NCBI RefSeq assembly: GCF_016862955.1 | Contig: NZ_BONY01000010.1 | Span: forward strand, 1 to 64,000 | DNA length: 64,000 nucleotides | Direction of reading: 5' to 3' | DNA from: Rhizocola hellebori | GTDB lineage: Bacteria; Actinomycetota; Actinomycetes; Mycobacteriales; Micromonosporaceae | Part shown: in pieces, positions 31,909-40,399 of the stretch | Layout: the number at the start of each line of letters is the position of its first letter | Position numbering within the stretch: the stretch's first letter is position 1 | Notes under the pieces: generated by a model | Seen by the model: the letters and a program-made list of their open reading frames with translations, nothing else | What the model was told of the DNA's origin: nothing | Databases searched by the model: none | Made by a program: the position numbers and the translations under genes

Positions 31909-33291
31909 GTGGTGCGCAGCGTGACCGCGGCCGTGGCAGCCTTTGCGGGGTCGCCGTTTCCGGGCACGGCCCCGCTGACCTGGGGGCAGCGTGCGTATTG
32001 GCTGGCCGCGCAGCGCCGCGGATCCAGCGCCACCCTCATCAGCATGCGCCGGGTGCTGAGCATGCCGCGGCGGGCGCCAGCCGATGTGGATTCGGTGCTG
32101 CGCGCCCTCGGCGGGCTCATCGAACGGCACAGCTCGCTGCGCACGCTGATCTTCTTCGAGCAGGGGCGGCAGGAGGTGGTGGCCGGCGGCGGGCAGCCGG
32201 TGCTGGTGGTCCCGGCTGATCTGTCCGATCCGGATGGTTCGGCGACCGCGGCCAGGCTGGCCAAAACGCTTGCGGAGCAGCCTTTCGACCACGCAGCCGA
32301 ACTGCCACAGCGCATCGCCCTGGTCGTCTCGCAGCTGGGGGCGGTGTGCCAGATCGTCGTGGTCTTCAGCCACACCACCGTGGACTTCCAGGCCACCGAG
32401 CTGGTCCTGCGTGACCTGCGCCTGCTGCTGCTGCGCGGGGCGGTGCCCACCCCGGCCGGACCGCAGTCGGCCGATGTGGGCCAGGCCGAACAGGAGGAAG
32501 CGTCGCTGCGCCGCTGCCGGCGCGCGGTCTCCTACTGGGTGGACGGTTTCCGGCGGCTGCCCGTCGACACGCTGGCACCGGTCGGGCCCGCCCAGCAGCC
32601 ACGGTGGCGGCGCTGCGTGCTGGTCTCGGCGGCGGCCGACACCGCCGCGCGGCTGATCGCCCAGCAGCACCGGGTCACCAGCTCGACGGTGCTGCTCAGC
32701 GCGGTCGCCGGGGTGCTGGCCACCTGGTCGGGCACGGACACCTGCGGCATGCACACCATGGTCAATAACCGTGCCCTGGACCGATTCCAGCAGGCGATCA
32801 CCAAACTCAACCAGCTGGGCCTGGTGGTGGTCGACCTGTCGGGCAAACCCAGCTTCGCCGAGGCCCTGCCGCAGGTGTGGCAGGCGGCCATCCGGGCCTA
32901 CCGGCACGCCTACTACGACCCGGCGCAGATGGCTGCCGCGTTCGCCGAGGCGGGCCTGCCCTACGCGACCGGGGTCAGCCCGCACTGCTACTTCAACGAC
33001 ATCCGGCTGGCACCGGCCGACACCGACCTGTTCGGGCGCGACGCGGGCGAGGAGGCGGTGCGCAAAAGCATGGGCCGCAGCACTTTCACCGTGGGGGAGG
33101 GGCTGGACCAGTTCACCTGGCGCCTGCGCGTCGAGATCATCGATGCCGCCGACGGCATCGGGTTCGCCCTGACCGGCGACACCGGCTACCTGCCACCGCC
33201 CAGGGCCGAACTGTTCCTGCGCGCTGTCGAAGGGCTTCTGGTGCAGGCGGCCTTCCACGCCGCGCCATGGCCGTGGACGCCCAAACCCTGA
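31909..33291 (+). CDS. Orphan NRPS condensation-domain protein
   Basis: 460 aa that are one condensation domain: APLTWGQRAYWLAAQ start, DSVLRALGGLIERHSSLRTL (the 'L..L..RH..LR' element), and VVVFSHTTVDFQATELVLRD where the catalytic HHxxxDG motif reads S-His155-T-T-V-Asp159-F. The second His and the Asp are kept; the first His and the Gly are changed. Later ARLIAQQHRVTSSTVLLSAV AGVLA and GMHTMVNNRALDRFQQAITK LNQL correspond to the bridging loop. It has no adenylation or carrier domain next to it. Stand-alone C domains can act as acyltransferases or as scaffolds. GTG 31909 or 31912 are equivalent starts. Confidence 0.8.
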   Translation: MVRSVTAAVAAFAGSPFPGTAPLTWGQRAYWLAAQRRGSSATLISMRRVLSMPRRAPADVDSVLRALGGLIERHSSLRTLIFFEQGRQEVVAGGGQPVLVVPADLSDPDGSATAARLAKTLAEQPFDHAAELPQRIALVVSQLGAVCQIVVVFSHTTVDFQATELVLRDLRLLLLRGAVPTPAGPQSADVGQAEQEEASLRRCRRAVSYWVDGFRRLPVDTLAPVGPAQQPRWRRCVLVSAAADTAARLIAQQHRVTSSTVLLSAVAGVLATWSGTDTCGMHTMVNNRALDRFQQAITKLNQLGLVVVDLSGKPSFAEALPQVWQAAIRAYRHAYYDPAQMAAAFAEAGLPYATGVSPHCYFNDIRLAPADTDLFGRDAGEEAVRKSMGRSTFTVGEGLDQFTWRLRVEIIDAADGIGFALTGDTGYLPPPRAELFLRAVEGLLVQAAFHAAPWPWTPKP

Positions 33292-33300
33292 ACGTATGTC

Positions 33301-34248
33301 CTATGTGGAGCGCCGACGGGCCAGCCAGCGCAATGACGACATGCCCAGGCCCTTCATCATGGCCATCAGGTGCGGATCGGCGTCCGGGCCCGCATAGCAG
33401 AGCGTCGCCAGCAGGAACCCGGAGTGCGCCGCCAGCTGCACGTCGATGTGCGACGGGTCCACGGCCGCGGTCAGCGGCAGCGATTCCAGCAGCGGCTGCG
33501 GGTCGATGCCCGACAGCCCGGCGCTGATCAGCAGGGTGACGACGTCGACGTGGCCAGCGCCCACCCAGGCGTGTGGCCAGTCGACGAAGAAGACGCGTTC
33601 GTCGCTGACAAGAACGTTGAACGGGTAAAGATCGCCGTGCAGCAGCGTCTCCCCGGCGATGGCCTCGTCGAGCCTTTGCTCCAGGGCGAGCAGCATTTGC
33701 AGATTCTGGTGTGCCCACGGGGCGACCTCGGCCAGGCGCTGGCGTGGCTGCTCGGAATCGACGAGGTAATGCCAGCCGCCGAGGCGGGGCGGCACCTTCT
33801 CCACCACCAGATCCGGGGCGGGGGTCAGCTGTGCGGCCAGCTCACCCGCGGCGGCCAGAATGCGCTGCAGCTGCTCAGGTTGCCAGGGCTGGGCCGGCAG
33901 CCGGCCCTCGATGTCCTGGAACGCCAACGCCACCCACTGCCCGTCGTCGTAGGCGTCCAGCAGCCTGGGCACCGCGACATGGGCCGGCATCGCGCTGGAG
34001 ACGGCTCGCTCGCGCCGGTGGAACCGGCCGACGTGGGGAGAGGTGCTGGCGTTGATGGCCTTCACGAAAACCCTGCGCCCGTTTTCGAGCACCAATCGCG
34101 CCGCCAGCCCGTCGGAGAAGCCGCCGGACTGGCTCGCGGCATCGACCACTTTGGAACCCAGCATCGACTCGATGCCCGATGCGGCTGCCGCCGGCAGGTC
34201 GGCCCAGGTGATACGGCGGCTGCCGGTGGCCGGCGGCAGTGCCTCCAT
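33301..34248 (-). CDS. APH-family phosphotransferase
   Basis: 315 aa. ATP-lobe strands are visible (SGGFSDGLAARLVLENGRRV FVKAINA). The catalytic loop is LLHGDLYPFNVLV (HGDxxxxN) and the metal-binding site VFFVDWPHAW (D-W-x-H), both complete, so an active kinase is likely. Members phosphorylate small molecules, including aminoglycosides and other antibiotics; the substrate is not evident. It is convergent with the condensation gene and its stop is only 9 bp from that stop. The terminator at 34305 lies upstream and belongs to the next gene. Confidence 0.85.
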   Translation of the reverse strand: MEALPPATGSRRITWADLPAAAASGIESMLGSKVVDAASQSGGFSDGLAARLVLENGRRVFVKAINASTSPHVGRFHRRERAVSSAMPAHVAVPRLLDAYDDGQWVALAFQDIEGRLPAQPWQPEQLQRILAAAGELAAQLTPAPDLVVEKVPPRLGGWHYLVDSEQPRQRLAEVAPWAHQNLQMLLALEQRLDEAIAGETLLHGDLYPFNVLVSDERVFFVDWPHAWVGAGHVDVVTLLISAGLSGIDPQPLLESLPLTAAVDPSHIDVQLAAHSGFLLATLCYAGPDADPHLMAMMKGLGMSSLRWLARRRST

Positions 34249-34304
34249 GGCGCCGAAGGGCTCATCCTCAAAAGATCCGATACGGCCATGCTAGCGCCGC
34301 GACG

Positions 34305-34344
34305 GCCGGCCCCTCGCCCACCGGTGCTCGGGCAAGGGGCCGGC
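34305..34344 (-). terminator. Hairpin terminator of the propeller gene
   Basis: GCCGGCCCCTCGCCC (34305-34319) pairs with GGGCAAGGGGCCGGC (34330-34344) with one mismatch and a 10-base loop, just past the minus-strand stop at 34351. Strong terminator. Confidence 0.85.
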
Positions 34345-34350
34345 GATCGC

Positions 34351-35334
34351 TCAGCGGAATGTGTTGCGGTAGACGCGGGTGTCGTGGCCGCGGATGAACA
34401 GGTCCAGGCCGCCGCCGAAGGCGTTCAGGGCGGGCCCGGCCGGTGTCGAGCCTGCTCCGGGCACCTCGCTGAACTGGCCCCACACGCCGCCGTCCTGCTG
34501 GCCGATGAAGATGCGGTTGTTGGTGGTCCGCAGAGCCAGCAGCTGGCTGGTGCCCAGGGTGGTCGCCTGTGGGGTGTCGAAGGTGGCGACCGTGTTGCTG
34601 AGGATCTCGAAGTACCCGAACCAGGATCCGCCGCTGAGCTGGTCGACGTACACCCTGGTTCCGGGGCCGGTGCCGCTCAGGCCGGCGTGGAACATGTACA
34701 GCGACCCGTTGGCGAAATTGGCCGACACCCCGGCCCGGGTCTGGGCGCGGAAGGGCGGAACCTCCGCGTGCGGAGTCCAGAACGAACCGTCGAAGCGGCT
34801 GAAGTAGATCGTGTTGGCGTTGCGGTCGCTGGTGCCGACATGGAATAGGTGGAGGAACTGGCCGTCAGTGGCGGTGCCCATCGACAGGAACGCGCGCCCG
34901 TTGCCCGGGACCTCCGAGTAGCCCGACCATGAGGAGCCGTCGAACCTGTTGACACAGATCTTGCCGCCGCCCGCGTTGTCGGTGACGAACAGGTACAGGA
35001 ATCCGTTGTAGACAGCGGCGGTGGGCGCGACACGGGTCTGCCTGCCCGGCAGCTGGGTGTACCCGCTCCACGAGAAACCGTCGAACCTGTTGACGTGTAC
35101 CAGGTCGGAGGAGCTGCGGATGAACAGGTACTCCGCCGAGTTGTAGGTGACCGCGAACGGCGAGCTCATGGTGAAAAGGCCACCGGGGACCTCGGCGTAG
35201 CCCGACCATGCGGCGGCCGACGCCGGTGCCGTCCACAGGCCGGTCGTGGCCATGGCCGGCACCGCGACCGCCGCCGCACGCAGCAGGGCTCTGCGGCTGG
35301 CCGCGGCTCCGCCCGCCTCGTTCTTGCGCATCAT
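34351..35334 (-). CDS. Tat-exported PLL-like beta-propeller lectin
   Basis: 327 aa. Tat signal ASRRALLRAAAVAVPAMATT, cut after the ASA-AAW region at ~40. The mature part is seven near-repeats of about 45 residues with the 'RFDG..W..Y..VPG' signature: NRFDGFSWSGYTQLPGRQTR, NRFDGSSWSGYSEVPGNGRA, SRFDGSFWTPHAEVPPFRAQ, GGSWFGYFEILS and GGVWGQFSEVPGAG. This is the layout of seven-blade PLL-like fucose-binding lectins. Probably a secreted sugar-binding protein. Divergent from the second AfsR-like regulator across about 330 bp. Confidence 0.8.
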   Translation of the reverse strand: MMRKNEAGGAAASRRALLRAAAVAVPAMATTGLWTAPASAAAWSGYAEVPGGLFTMSSPFAVTYNSAEYLFIRSSSDLVHVNRFDGFSWSGYTQLPGRQTRVAPTAAVYNGFLYLFVTDNAGGGKICVNRFDGSSWSGYSEVPGNGRAFLSMGTATDGQFLHLFHVGTSDRNANTIYFSRFDGSFWTPHAEVPPFRAQTRAGVSANFANGSLYMFHAGLSGTGPGTRVYVDQLSGGSWFGYFEILSNTVATFDTPQATTLGTSQLLALRTTNNRIFIGQQDGGVWGQFSEVPGAGSTPAGPALNAFGGGLDLFIRGHDTRVYRNTFR

Positions 35335-35663
35335 TTCTCCTTCGTGTACGCGACATGACGCCAGAAGTCTCGATCGCAGGCCAGGCCAGGCACATCCGCA
35401 GGATTACTGCACCGGCTACCGAAGGTGACCAAGCGTCGGCATCGCATAGTGCGCACATGGTTACCGACCGGATGGAAGCCGTGCATCGGTGCGAAACGAT
35501 GAACGAGTCGATGAACGGGCGGGAGTAACTTTCGACTCACGTGAACAGCCCGTCCGGGTGGGCCGCCCACGGAAGGCACCTAGTGCGAAACCCGGGGGTG
35601 GCCAGACAGATCGGGGGGTTTGGGGATGCGGGGGTCTGGTCACCCCACCATCGCCGAGCACCG
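35335..35663. other. Divergent intergenic region of the second AfsR-like gene
   Basis: No independent gene. The regulator's frame is open from 35541, but that part (GWAAHGRHLVRNPGVARQIG) does not look like the family and probably is leader sequence. Promoters of both divergent genes should lie here. Confidence 0.45.
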
Positions 35664-38414
35664 ATGTTGGCCGCCGCGCACAATGTGCGGGTGTACGGAA
35701 TTCTCGGCCCGCTCGCGCTGAAGATCAACGGCGAATCTATCACCGTTCGGGGGGTGAAGAAGCAGCGTATGCTCGCCTGTCTGCTGTTGAGTCCCAACGC
35801 CATCGTCTCCACCGATGCGGTGATCGAGGCGATCTGGGAGGACAAGTCTCCCGACACCGCCGTGCGGCAGGTGCGCAACACCGCCTCGCAGCTGCGCCGG
35901 ATGATCGGATCTGTACTCGAGACGGCGGGCAACGGCTATCGCCTGCGGGTCGAGGATGATCAGCTCGATGCGCTGCAGGCCGACTCGATCATCGCGCGGG
36001 CCGATGCCGCCACCGACCGTGGTGAGCAGGCCCGCCTGCTGCGCGAGGCGCTCGGGCTGTGGCGCGGGCCGGCGCTGGAGGGCATTGACAGCAGGTCGAT
36101 CCGGTTCGGCGCCATCCATTGGGACAACAAATACCCGGCCTGCTTGGAAAGGTGCGTGGATGCGGAACTGGAGCTGGGCCGTCACGCCGAGGTCGCGGCT
36201 GAGCTCACCACGGTGATCGGCCGGTTCCCGCTGCGGGAACGCTTCCGCTATCAGCTGATGCTGGCGCTGTACCGCAACGGGCAGCCCGATGCCGCGCTCG
36301 CCGCCTATCAGGACACCCGCAGAACGCTGGATGCCGAGCTGGGCATCGAGCCGAGCGCCCGGCTCAACGAGCTGCAGCAGCAGATCCTGCGCCGGGACCG
36401 CAAACTCGATCTTTCCGAGCAGGCTCCCATTCCCCTGCAGCTGCCGCCTCCCGTCGGTTACTTCACCGGCAGGCGCGCCGAGCTGGCGCAGTTGCACGAC
36501 GGTCTCGGCCAGGTGGACGAGTCGCAGATCGCCCTGATCGCGGGGCAGGGCGGCATCGGCAAGACCGCCCTGGCCGTTTACTTTGCGCACCAGGTCAAAG
36601 ACCGCTTCCCCGACGGCCAGATCTTCCTCGATCTGCGCGGGCACGACCCGATGGGGGCGCTGACGGCCAGCGATGCCCTGCTGCATGTGCTGCGGAGCCT
36701 GAGTGTCACCGGCTCCGCGCTGCCGTCCGACCTGGACGGTCAGATCAATCTCTACCGGAGCCTGGCGGCGGGTCGGCGTCTGCTGATCATCGCCGACAAT
36801 GCCAGCTCGGTCGAGCAGATCCTGCCGCTGGTCCCACCGGACGGGTCCAGTTTCCTGGTCCTGACCAGCCGCCACCGGCTGAGCCCGCTGACACTCAAAC
36901 ACGCGGTGCAACGGGCCACCCTCGAGGTACTTGACCGCGACGAATCCCTCGACCTGTTGCGAAGGGTCGTCGGCCCTCGCCTGGACTCCGAGCTCGATGC
37001 CGCGCACGAGCTGGTGACCCATTGCGGAGGCCTGCCTTTGGCGGTGCGGCTGATCGCGGCGCGCCTTTCCAGCCGGAAACGTCTGCCACTGGCCACCATT
37101 GCCGACCAACTGCGTAGGCAGGACACACGGATCGATATGGTTTCCCAGGATTCAGGGTCTTACGGGCTGCGCAGCGTCTTCGATGCCAGCTATCAGGCCC
37201 TCAGCGAACCCGCCGCGCTGGCGTTCCGCCTCCTTGGGTTGCACCCCGGCCCGGCTTTCTGTACCCATCTGGCGGCGTGTCTGATCGAGACCGGCCAGGC
37301 GCAGATCGACGAGATCCTCGACGAGATCGCCGAGGCGCACCTGCTGGTCGAGGTGTCCGACGGGCGTTACGCGTTTCACGACCTGGTGAGAATCTACGCC
37401 GCCGAACGGGCGAAATCACTGTCCGATCTGGACAATGCGCTGCATCGGCTGCGCCAGTGGTACCTGGGGCTCGCGGCGCTGGCCAACCAGAAGCTGACCC
37501 CGCAGCGCAAACGGGTGCAGGCCATGGCACTGCAGTTCGACCCGCCCGGTGGGCTGCTGGCATTCCTGGACACCGAACAGCTCAACTTCGTTCCTTTCAT
37601 CCAGCACGCCGAGGCGCAGGGCGACCTGACGGCCGCCTGGCACTTCGGCTATCTCATCAATTCCTACTTCCTTTTTCGCGGCCACGCCGCCGAATCGGTT
37701 CCGGTGCACCAGGCCGCGTTGCGGGCAGCGCACGAGACCAGCGATCTGGTGGCGATCAGTGTCGCCAGCAAGAATCTCGGTGTCGCCTACCGGCGCACCG
37801 GCAATCCGCAGGCGGCGGTGGGCCATTTCACCGCGGCGCTCGAGGCGGAGCAGGCCATCGGCGATCAGCGGGCGGCCGGGTTCACGCTCAGCCAGCTCGG
37901 CATCGCCTACACCGACCTCGAACGCTACGTAGAGGCGATGGCTACTTACCGCACAGCCATTGCGATTCTCTCCCAGGCCGACGATCGCCGCGGGCTGGGC
38001 GTGGCCTACAACAATCTGGGCGAGCTGCACAACATCCTGGGCGACCACGACGCCGCCGAGCAGTGTCTGCAGCAGTCACTGTCCATCGCCCGCGAGCTTG
38101 GCGATCAGCGCGACGAGGCCATCACCTTGACAGCACTTGGCACCCTCCATATCAGACGGTCTGAATACGACTTGGCGATTACGACCCTCCACACGGCATT
38201 GGATCTACAACGCGCGATCGGCGAGAACTTCACCCGGGCCGAGACGCTCTGCGGGCTCGGAACTGCCTACCTGGGCCGGGGCGACACCGATGCGGGCCTG
38301 CGCCAGCTACGCGAGGCGGCGAGTCTGGCCAGGCAGACGGGCGACCAGCGATGGCTGGCCTATGCCCAGCAAAAGATTGACGCGACGAACACGCGGACCG
38401 AGGAGCGTTCATGA
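35664..38414 (+). CDS. AfsR/SARP-family regulator (BTAD + NB-ARC + TPR), second copy
   Basis: 916 aa from ATG 35664 (MLAAAHNVRVYGILGPLALK). Residues ~8-95 are the winged-helix DNA-binding domain, ~100-245 the activation domain (DAALAAYQDTRRTLDAELGI EP). NB-ARC follows with Walker A GQGGIGKTAL (~294-303) and Walker B-like LLIIADNA where the usual Asp-Asn is kept. TPR repeats occupy ~690-900 (GVAYRRTGNPQAAVGHFTAA, NNLGELHNILGDHDAAEQCL QQ). The domain order equals that of the copy at 5022, but overall similarity looks modest. The Cys-rich gene at 38411 overlaps its stop by ATGA and is probably co-translated. Confidence 0.9.
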   Translation: MLAAAHNVRVYGILGPLALKINGESITVRGVKKQRMLACLLLSPNAIVSTDAVIEAIWEDKSPDTAVRQVRNTASQLRRMIGSVLETAGNGYRLRVEDDQLDALQADSIIARADAATDRGEQARLLREALGLWRGPALEGIDSRSIRFGAIHWDNKYPACLERCVDAELELGRHAEVAAELTTVIGRFPLRERFRYQLMLALYRNGQPDAALAAYQDTRRTLDAELGIEPSARLNELQQQILRRDRKLDLSEQAPIPLQLPPPVGYFTGRRAELAQLHDGLGQVDESQIALIAGQGGIGKTALAVYFAHQVKDRFPDGQIFLDLRGHDPMGALTASDALLHVLRSLSVTGSALPSDLDGQINLYRSLAAGRRLLIIADNASSVEQILPLVPPDGSSFLVLTSRHRLSPLTLKHAVQRATLEVLDRDESLDLLRRVVGPRLDSELDAAHELVTHCGGLPLAVRLIAARLSSRKRLPLATIADQLRRQDTRIDMVSQDSGSYGLRSVFDASYQALSEPAALAFRLLGLHPGPAFCTHLAACLIETGQAQIDEILDEIAEAHLLVEVSDGRYAFHDLVRIYAAERAKSLSDLDNALHRLRQWYLGLAALANQKLTPQRKRVQAMALQFDPPGGLLAFLDTEQLNFVPFIQHAEAQGDLTAAWHFGYLINSYFLFRGHAAESVPVHQAALRAAHETSDLVAISVASKNLGVAYRRTGNPQAAVGHFTAALEAEQAIGDQRAAGFTLSQLGIAYTDLERYVEAMATYRTAIAILSQADDRRGLGVAYNNLGELHNILGDHDAAEQCLQQSLSIARELGDQRDEAITLTALGTLHIRRSEYDLAITTLHTALDLQRAIGENFTRAETLCGLGTAYLGRGDTDAGLRQLREAASLARQTGDQRWLAYAQQKIDATNTRTEERS

Positions 38415-38629
38415 ACTATTCGCACCTGCCGAATCAGGACACCCACAACCATCTGGACTTCGTAGTCTCCGCCCCGCCGCCCAACGACAACACTGATGGC
38501 CAGGACTGCGTCTGCGGCCATGCGGAGACCGACCACCATCCGTCGCAGGACTCGAGCAAGCCGACCTGGAAGTGCCTTCACTGCGCGTGCACCCGCGCCT
38601 ACCCGGCGCGAGTCCCCTCCAACAGCTAG
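38411..38629 (+). CDS. 72-aa Cys/His-rich peptide coupled to AfsR-like regulator
   Basis: 72 aa; ATG overlaps the regulator's stop (ATGA). The first half is polar (NYSHLPNQDTHNHLDFVVSA, PPPNDNTDG). The second half carries CVCGHAETDHH ... WKCLHCACTRAYP, a 'CxCGH...H...CxxCxC' array, which suggests a small zinc-binding knuckle. Its coupling to the regulator suggests that it modulates it or is its first target. It might instead be a RiPP precursor, but no maturation enzyme is adjacent. A strong terminator follows, so it ends the transcription unit. Confidence 0.7.
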   Translation: MNYSHLPNQDTHNHLDFVVSAPPPNDNTDGQDCVCGHAETDHHPSQDSSKPTWKCLHCACTRAYPARVPSNS

Positions 38630-38643
38630 CTCGTCCCAGACCA

Positions 38644-38673
38644 GGGCCGGCCCCTTGGGGGCGGGGCCGGCCC
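38644..38673 (+). terminator. Hairpin terminator of the AfsR-like/Cys-rich unit
   Basis: Perfect 11-bp inverted repeat GGGCCGGCCCC / GGGGCCGGCCC with an 8-base loop, 14 bases after the stop at 38629; it can serve the opposing gene ending at 38708 as well. Confidence 0.85.
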
Positions 38674-38707
38674 GCTGGAACCATTGCCCGCCAACGGCTG
38701 GCGCGGC

Positions 38708-39895
38708 CTAGGCGGTCGCCGCGGCGGCCGATTCCCAGGGCGGCTCGATGTCGGTCAGGACCAGTTGGGTGGCGAGGTCGCCGTAGTCGGGGACCTCGCT
38801 GGTGGCGTCCAGGAAGGCGGTGACCATGGCCTGCAACGTGTCGCTGTCCGCGGCGGTGGCGTCCGCGGCATCGTCGGCCACCGACAGAAGCACAAGATCG
38901 CCCCCTCCGCTCGCGACAACGAGATCGCCTGTCGCCGTGACGCCCACCCCGGTCACCGGTGAGCCGGCCAATACGGGGTGCTCGACCGTGCGTTGACTTT
39001 TCGGGTCGACCTCCACCAGCGTTCCGGCCGGAGTGCCGATCCAGAGCACGGCGGGCCTGACCCCGAAGGCGATGTTGTGGCGCGACCATATTCGCATCCG
39101 CTCCCACCACCCCTGCTGGCGCAGAAAGCTTGGCCTGGGTTCGCCGAGCGTCGCCGTCCAGGCGCGCTGCAGCGAAGGGAATTCGAACACCTCGAGGAGG
39201 TTGTCGTGAGCGTTGCCGCGGATGGCGAAGTAACGGCCGTCCGAGCTGAAGATCGGCTTCTGGTAGAAGTCGCCGTCAAGCATCAGCGCCCGGCGCTGCA
39301 CGCGCATCCTGGCCGGCACGCTGTCCTGGTCGACCCGGGCGAAGATGACCAGCGTCGCGCCTTGCTCGCTGCACAGGGTGACCACCAGGCCTCCGGCCGG
39401 GTGCACCTCCACCCCGGTGTCCCAAGGCGGGCCGGTACCAACGGTTCCCGGCGTCAAGGTGAGCACGTCAGAGGATTCCCACTCGTCGGCGTCGCCGGAG
39501 GACGGCGAGGCCCACAGCGTGTGACCATCGGGACTGAATGCCAGGCTGCGGTAGTCGGCTGTGGGCGGAACACCCTCCAATGCGGACACACCCTGCGGCG
39601 TCCACCTCACCACCCCGCCTTCTGTCGCCACCAGAAGCAGCGGCTGATCTGGGTGCCAGGCCACGGCGGGTGTCCAATCGCCGCGCAGGATTCCGGCATC
39701 CTGGGCGTAGACCGCCGAGCCGCCGCCGACGGTGCCTAGCGACTGCAGCCCGTTTGCCCCACAATCCCAGACATGAACCGCCGGGCGTTCGGAATCCAAT
39801 CCTGCGACCAAGGGAAGCCGGGGATGGCACACCAGACGCTCGAGGGCAGCGCCGTTGCCGAGACGAACACATGCCGAGGTTTCAATGACCGCCAC
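38708..39895 (-). CDS. WD40/quinoprotein-type beta-propeller protein
   Basis: 395 aa from GTG 39895 (VAVIETSACVRLGNGAALER). Repeated blades with WD40-type features: LVCHPRLPLVAGLDSERPAV HVWD, AVAWHPDQPLLLVATEGGVV RW, SLAFSPDGHTLWASPSSGDA, IFSSDGRYFAIRGNAHDNLL EVFEFPSLQRAW and TGVGVTATGDLVVASGGGDL VLL. It has no signal peptide, so it is cytosolic. The upstream frame to 40183 is Arg/Pro-rich and out of character. Head-to-tail with a small membrane protein upstream, probably co-expressed. Propellers of this kind serve as protein scaffolds, often near T7SS-like or STAND genes. Confidence 0.75.
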   Translation of the reverse strand: MAVIETSACVRLGNGAALERLVCHPRLPLVAGLDSERPAVHVWDCGANGLQSLGTVGGGSAVYAQDAGILRGDWTPAVAWHPDQPLLLVATEGGVVRWTPQGVSALEGVPPTADYRSLAFSPDGHTLWASPSSGDADEWESSDVLTLTPGTVGTGPPWDTGVEVHPAGGLVVTLCSEQGATLVIFARVDQDSVPARMRVQRRALMLDGDFYQKPIFSSDGRYFAIRGNAHDNLLEVFEFPSLQRAWTATLGEPRPSFLRQQGWWERMRIWSRHNIAFGVRPAVLWIGTPAGTLVEVDPKSQRTVEHPVLAGSPVTGVGVTATGDLVVASGGGDLVLLSVADDAADATAADSDTLQAMVTAFLDATSEVPDYGDLATQLVLTDIEPPWESAAAATA

Positions 39896-39923
39896 CCCGA
39901 CACCGTACTGTGACGGCGGCGCC

Positions 39924-40271
39924 CTATGCGGCGGCCTGCTCGTCCGGGATCGGCATCGCGGCCGCCCCCGCCGGAGAGTTCGGCAGCGGGCGAAGCGGCT
40001 CGCGCACCCCGGCGCCACCGGGCGGGGCCGGCCGGTCAGGCCCACGGCCGGCGGGGGCAAGCCGGGCCACCTGCAGGGAGAGCCCCAGCCAGGCCAGGAC
40101 CACCACCCCGGCCGCGATCGCTGCGGCCAGCAGGTAGCCGGTGACGATCGCGGTCGTCGCGATCGCACAGACCAATCCGACAATGATGAAGACGGCCCAA
40201 GCGGGGGTGTAAAAGAGCAGTGCGCGATTGCCGCGACGAGCCAGCACCCGGGTCTGGCGAAGGTTTGCCAT
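39924..40271 (-). CDS. Small two-helix membrane protein
   Basis: 115 aa from ATG 40271 (GAGGAGG six bases upstream; a longer frame to 40292 adds seven residues). Two membrane helices: LLFYTPAWAVFIIVGLVCAI and ATTAIVTGYLLAAAIAAGVV VLAWL. The N-terminus is basic (NLRQTRVLARRGNRA) so it faces the cytoplasm, and the C-terminus is Pro/Ala-rich and probably cytoplasmic too. It precedes the propeller gene by 28 bp on the same strand and is divergent from the T7SS-like protein, so it may be a membrane anchor for that set; no family is recognised. Confidence 0.65.
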   Translation of the reverse strand: MANLRQTRVLARRGNRALLFYTPAWAVFIIVGLVCAIATTAIVTGYLLAAAIAAGVVVLAWLGLSLQVARLAPAGRGPDRPAPPGGAGVREPLRPLPNSPAGAAAMPIPDEQAAA

Positions 40272-40399
40272 CGGAGACCTCCTCAGATCCATTTATTGTC
40301 CTCCCTATCCGCAACTACGTCGATGACAGGGTTTTCCCTGCCGCGGCGCAGGGTCAGCCCGCTGGCGCTGGTCCTGATTTCTCAAAGACGCTGGCCGCC

